From NCBI GenBank assembly GCA_002316345.1, contig DCDI01000073.1, forward strand, positions 12,296 to 20,260: DNA of 7,965 nt, written 5' to 3'. Below, piece by piece: positions 5,417 to 7,965 of the stretch. Every line of letters begins with the position of its first letter. Position 1 is the stretch's first letter. The notes below the pieces were generated by a model that did no database searches, was not told the DNA's origin, and saw only the letters and a program-made list of their open reading frames with translations. Both the position numbers and the translations under genes were made by a program. The stretch comes from Phyllobacteriaceae bacterium UBA1059. GTDB taxonomy: Bacteria; Pseudomonadota; Alphaproteobacteria; Rhizobiales; Rhizobiaceae.

Positions 5417-6286
5417 ATGCCCGAACTCGACGCGGCTAAGTCCGGCCAATTCTCCATCGGCGGTTCCATCACCGTCAACCGTCTCGGCTTCGGCGCCATG
5501 CGGATCACCGGCCCCGGCATCTGGGGTCCGCCCGAAGATCGCGAAGAAAGCATCCGCACGCTGAAGCGGGTGCCCGAACTCGGCATCAACCTCATCGACA
5601 CCGCTAACTCCTACGGTCCGGACGTGTCGGAAGAGCTGATCCGCGAAGCGCTGCATCCCTATGGCAGCGACATGCTGATCGCCACTAAGGGCGGCTTGAC
5701 TCGCGAAGGCCCGAATATCTGGACGCCAAAGGGCAATCCCGAGCACCTCATCGAAGAAGCCAAGAAGAGCCTGAAGAAGCTCGGCGTCGAGCAGATCGAC
5801 CTTTGGCAACTGCACCGCATCGACTCAGATGTCGATCGCAGTGAGCAGTTCGATGCCATCAAGTCGCTGATCGACCAGGGCATCATCCGCTATGCCGGTC
5901 TGAGCGAAGTGTCGGTGGAAGACATCGATGCGGCATCGAAGGTGTTTCCGGTAGCGACCGTGCAGAACCGCTACAATCTGGTGGCGCGCGGCAGCGAGGA
6001 TGTTCTCGATTATTGCGAGGCCAACAAGATCGGCTTCATCCCCTGGGCGCCGCTGGCGTCAGGCGACCTCGCGGTTGAAGGCAGCATCCTCGACACCATC
6101 GCACGCGAGCATGGGGCTTCACCGAGCCAGATCGCGCTCGCCTGGATCCTGAAGCGCTCGCCGGTGATGCTGCCGATCCCCGGCACGTCGAAGGTCAAGC
6201 ATCTTGAGGAGAATGTCGCCGGTGCGGCCATTTCCCTGACTGAAGGCGAGTTCGATGCGCTAGATGAGGAAGGCCGTAAAGGTTGA
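5417..6286 (+). CDS. Aldo/keto reductase family oxidoreductase
   Basis: This 289-residue (alpha/beta)8-barrel reductase uses NADPH to reduce aldehydes or ketones; the physiological substrate cannot be read from sequence. The catalytic tetrad is complete: D61 in IDTANSYG, Y66, K91 in IATKGG, and H133 in WQLHRID. Other family landmarks are LGFGAMR (23-29), RYAGLSEVS (158-166), QNRYNLVAR (183-191), IPWAPLASG (208-216) and the NADP phosphate-binding segment IPGTSKVKHLEENV (254-267). The length is slightly short of the usual 310-330, with short loops. The start is ATG 5417 with AGAAGGAAG (5402-5410) at good spacing. The FAD-binding protein gene follows after 54 to 66 bases on the same strand, so the two could be co-transcribed, though a hairpin lies between them. 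It most resembles the subgroup of general oxidoreductases found next to regulators in soil bacteria. The family call is firm, the substrate unknown. Confidence 0.93.
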   Translation: MPELDAAKSGQFSIGGSITVNRLGFGAMRITGPGIWGPPEDREESIRTLKRVPELGINLIDTANSYGPDVSEELIREALHPYGSDMLIATKGGLTREGPNIWTPKGNPEHLIEEAKKSLKKLGVEQIDLWQLHRIDSDVDRSEQFDAIKSLIDQGIIRYAGLSEVSVEDIDAASKVFPVATVQNRYNLVARGSEDVLDYCEANKIGFIPWAPLASGDLAVEGSILDTIAREHGASPSQIALAWILKRSPVMLPIPGTSKVKHLEENVAGAAISLTEGEFDALDEEGRKG

Positions 6287-6295
6287 TTTCCGCTT

Positions 6296-6333
6296 TCCAG
6301 GTCGCGATAACCGAATTGGATTTGCGACCTGGA
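6296..6333 (+). promoter_or_regulatory. Ten-pair inverted repeat touching the next gene's ribosome site
   Basis: TCCAGGTCGC (6296-6305) is exactly inverted as GCGACCTGGA (6324-6333), with an 18-base loop. The right arm runs into the GGAGG ribosome binding site (6331-6335) of the FAD-binding protein gene, so folding would hide GGA. No T-run follows, which argues against a simple terminator for the reductase. It could be a translational control hairpin, an RNA-processing site between the two genes, or a protein-binding dyad. Confidence 0.55.
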
Positions 6334-6340
6334 GGCTGTT

Positions 6341-7702
6341 CTGAGAACGTTTATGGTGATCGGCGGCGGAGCCAGTGGTGTTCTGGCCGCCGTCCAGCTT
6401 CTATCGCGGCCGCAGATTGAAAAAGTCGTCCTGTTTGAACGCGGCGACCTTGCCGCCGGCATTGCTTACGGTACGGAGCATCCAGGCCACCTCCTGAATG
6501 TTCGCGCTGAGCGTATGAGCGCATTCCCCGATCAACCCAGCCACTTCCAGGATTGGATCGGCCATGTCGACCAATGGAAACCGGAAGGCGGCTGGACGGG
6601 ACACTCCTATGTGCCGCGCCGTCTGTACTGCGATTATCTCCAGAGCCTCATCGCGCCTTTTCTGAACACGCCTCGCCTTGAATGGGTGCGCAGTGATGTC
6701 GCGACGCTCGATGAGGACGGTGGCGGCGTTTCGGCCGTGACCAAGGATGGCGCGCGATATACTGCCGAAGCGGCGATCCTTGCCACCGGTAACGAAGCGC
6801 CTTCGTTGCCTGATGTACCTTGGCGGCACGTCGGCTGGTCCAACGCACCGATCCCATCTTTGTCCGATGATGCGCCCATCGCCATCGTCGGCACCGGCCT
6901 GTCCATGGTGGACGCCGTGGTGTCGCTCCTTGATCGCGGCCACAAGGGGCCGATCACCGCCATTTCGCGCCGCGGCCTGCTTCCGCAGCCGCATCGCTCT
7001 GTGGAGCCAATGGAGTTGAGCGCGGCAGACGTGCCCAAACAGACCGATCTGATCGGCATGGTCCGCTGGCTGCGAAAGCGTGTGCTTCAGAAACAGGCCG
7101 AAGGTTTTGATTGGCGCGGGGTGGTGGATAGCCTTCGGCCCCACACGCAGGCGCTGTGGCAAGGTCTTTCCGATAAGGACCACCAGCGCTTCCTGCGCCA
7201 CGTTCGTCCCTTCTGGGATGTTCATCGCCACCGCATGGCGCCGCAGATCTATGCGCGTTTGGCGGCCGCACAGGCGGACGGCCAATTGCGCATCATCAGC
7301 GCCCGCGTGGCTGCGGTGGAAGGCAACGGCGAAGGCGCTGTCGTGACGATCGAGAAGCGGGGCACCCACCAGGAACAGCGCATCGAGGCGCGTCTGGTGA
7401 TCGAATGCCGTGGCGCTAGCGGCGATCTCGCCAGGACCCACAACCCGCTGCTGGCCGAACTACGCGACGCGGCCATCCTTCATCGCGACCCTCTCGGCCT
7501 TGGCATCCATGTCACGCCGGAAGGCGCGACGATCCGTGGCGATGGCTCCGTTTCCGATAGGCTTTTTGCTGTGGGACCGATCACGGCGGGGTGCTTCTGG
7601 GAGATCATCGCCATTCCCGATATTCGCGGCCAGGTCGCCGATCTGGCGCAGCGGCTGGCCGGCGATGCGCAACCGATGGATGGTGCTTGTCCAGACTGCT
7701 GA
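6341..7702 (+). CDS. FAD/NAD(P)-binding oxidoreductase (PF13454-like)
   Basis: This flavoprotein of the uncharacterised FAD-NAD(P)-binding group has two dinucleotide-binding folds. The N-terminal FAD fold is VIGGGASGVLAA with the ribose-binding acid in VVLFERGD, followed by GIAYGTEHPGHLLNVRAERM, which is typical of this family. The NAD(P) fold reads IAIVGTGLSMVDAV, followed by ISRRGLLPQPH. An ATG motif (ILATGNEAP) lies between them. The C-terminal FAD-closing segment LFAVGPITAGCFWEIIAIPDIR is nearly a family signature. The reaction is unknown. I place the start at CTG 6341 (453 residues), giving MRTFMVIGGG: GGAGG (6331-6335) lies 5 bases upstream, and the first strand of the FAD fold needs these residues. 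The first ATG, 6353 (449 residues), would sit 17 bases from that site with only three residues before the glycines. It follows the aldo/keto reductase and precedes a regulator gene, so a shared pathway is possible but unproven. Confidence 0.87.
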   Translation: MRTFMVIGGGASGVLAAVQLLSRPQIEKVVLFERGDLAAGIAYGTEHPGHLLNVRAERMSAFPDQPSHFQDWIGHVDQWKPEGGWTGHSYVPRRLYCDYLQSLIAPFLNTPRLEWVRSDVATLDEDGGGVSAVTKDGARYTAEAAILATGNEAPSLPDVPWRHVGWSNAPIPSLSDDAPIAIVGTGLSMVDAVVSLLDRGHKGPITAISRRGLLPQPHRSVEPMELSAADVPKQTDLIGMVRWLRKRVLQKQAEGFDWRGVVDSLRPHTQALWQGLSDKDHQRFLRHVRPFWDVHRHRMAPQIYARLAAAQADGQLRIISARVAAVEGNGEGAVVTIEKRGTHQEQRIEARLVIECRGASGDLARTHNPLLAELRDAAILHRDPLGLGIHVTPEGATIRGDGSVSDRLFAVGPITAGCFWEIIAIPDIRGQVADLAQRLAGDAQPMDGACPDC

Positions 7703-7716
7703 ACACAGGCTAAGCT

Positions 7717-7750
7717 CTGTTGCCGGTTGGGAGGAGACCGCCGGCAACAG
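7717..7750 (+). repeat. Strong hairpin between the flavoprotein and regulator genes
   Basis: CTGTTGCCGG (7717-7726) is exactly inverted as CCGGCAACAG (7741-7750), a ten-pair stem with a 14-base loop. The loop holds GGGAGGAGACCG, a strong ribosome-binding-like sequence. It begins 14 bases after the flavoprotein stop. There is no T-run, so it may be a rho-dependent end, an RNA-stability hairpin, or an operator for the downstream regulator. Confidence 0.55.
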
Positions 7751-7810
7751 GCATGACAATCGGAGTTGAACGGAAGCAGTAGGGCATTCGCAGGCAACGG
7801 GAGGAGACCG
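7729..7810 (+). repeat. Duplicated 12-base element GGGAGGAGACCG
   Basis: GGGAGGAGACCG occurs at 7729-7740, in the loop of the hairpin, and again at 7799-7810, where it is the ribosome binding site and first base of the regulator gene. The copies are 70 bases apart and identical. GGCAAC also recurs nearby (7743-7748 and 7793-7798). This may reflect a small duplication, or two binding sites for one RNA-binding or anti-Shine-Dalgarno partner. Confidence 0.5.
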
Positions 7811-7965
7811 TGGTCGGAACACACATCGCGCAACACAAGAACCGCGTGCAGGCGGCGATCGCTTCCAACGAAGCGGCGCGCTCGGCGCTGGTCGCATCAT
7901 GGCAGCGCTCGCTGGCCTTGCATCATCTTGATCCCGCAGCCTCCGCACCGCCGCAACGGCTGACA
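7810..7965 (+). CDS. AcoR-type transcriptional regulator, N-terminus (partial)
   Basis: Only the first 52 codons are present and the frame stays open to the window end. The segment reads VQAAIASNEAARSALVASW then QRSLALHHLDP and PPQRL. This R/S-rich helix with the SWxRSLxxHxLDP pattern is the usual opening of GAF-domain regulators related to AcoR and DhaR, which end in a Fis-type helix-turn-helix and often carry a sigma-54 AAA+ domain between. Members activate genes for acetoin, alcohol or aldehyde use, commonly located next to the regulator. The start is GTG 7810, 5 bases after GGGAGG (7799-7804). The upstream spacer contains a strong hairpin and a copy of the ribosome-site element, which may bear on its expression. 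The identification rests on a short stretch, and whether the AAA+ domain is present cannot be seen. Confidence 0.65.
   Translation, partial: MVGTHIAQHKNRVQAAIASNEAARSALVASWQRSLALHHLDPAASAPPQRLT

Noticed and set aside
6401..7441. 346-codon reverse open frame opposite the flavoprotein gene
   Set aside because: It is a shadow frame of a gene with clear FAD and NAD(P) motifs; composition and lack of motifs argue against coding.
7753..7782. Nine-codon leader peptide MTIGVERKQ as a gene
   Set aside because: It lacks a properly spaced ribosome site (the loop copy is about 16 bases away) and such a short frame is expected by chance; kept only as part of the leader finding.

Overview
The window is GC-rich and looks like the chromosome of an alphaproteobacterium of the order Hyphomicrobiales (Rhizobiales), most likely the Rhizobium/Agrobacterium group. 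Three things point there: a SAM-II riboswitch in front of metZ, a double-length (about 360-residue) dCTP deaminase, and promoters resembling the alphaproteobacterial CTTGAC/CTATAT pattern. Coding is dense, there are no rRNA, tRNA, CRISPR or insertion sequences, and no gap between genes exceeds about 200 bases.

Left part (1-2402): the first 50 bases may be the tail of a rightward gene. ApaG follows, reading leftward. A 190-base divergent spacer with two hairpins separates it from a rightward MmcQ/YjbR-family gene. That gene converges, only 10 bases apart, on leftward metZ (O-succinylhomoserine sulfhydrylase). The metZ leader is the best-resolved regulatory region here: a sigma-70-type promoter, a SAM-II aptamer, a strong intrinsic terminator with seven U's, then the metZ start. 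One aptamer segment can pair with either of two GGACCG copies, which suggests a transcription-attenuation switch that shuts off methionine synthesis when S-adenosylmethionine is plentiful.

Middle part (2403-5327): dcd reads rightward from a TTG start, divergent from metZ, and supplies dUTP precursors. After a spacer with a perfect 14-base palindrome comes a 570-residue protein that joins a Cof-type HAD phosphatase to a HerA/DUF87-like P-loop ATPase and an unassigned C-terminal module. Its role is unknown, and it is the most unusual protein in the window.

Right part (5328-7965): an aldo/keto reductase with its own probable promoter is followed by a two-dinucleotide-fold FAD/NAD(P)-binding oxidoreductase. 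The latter probably starts at a CTG codon next to a hairpin that touches its ribosome binding site. The window ends in the first 52 codons of what looks like an AcoR-type (GAF plus Fis HTH, often sigma-54) regulator, preceded by a strong hairpin and a duplicated 12-base GGGAGGAGACCG element.

The genes are mostly ordinary chromosomal metabolism genes. No clear multi-gene defence or mobile system is visible. The items most worth following up are the metZ leader switch and the HAD-ATPase fusion.
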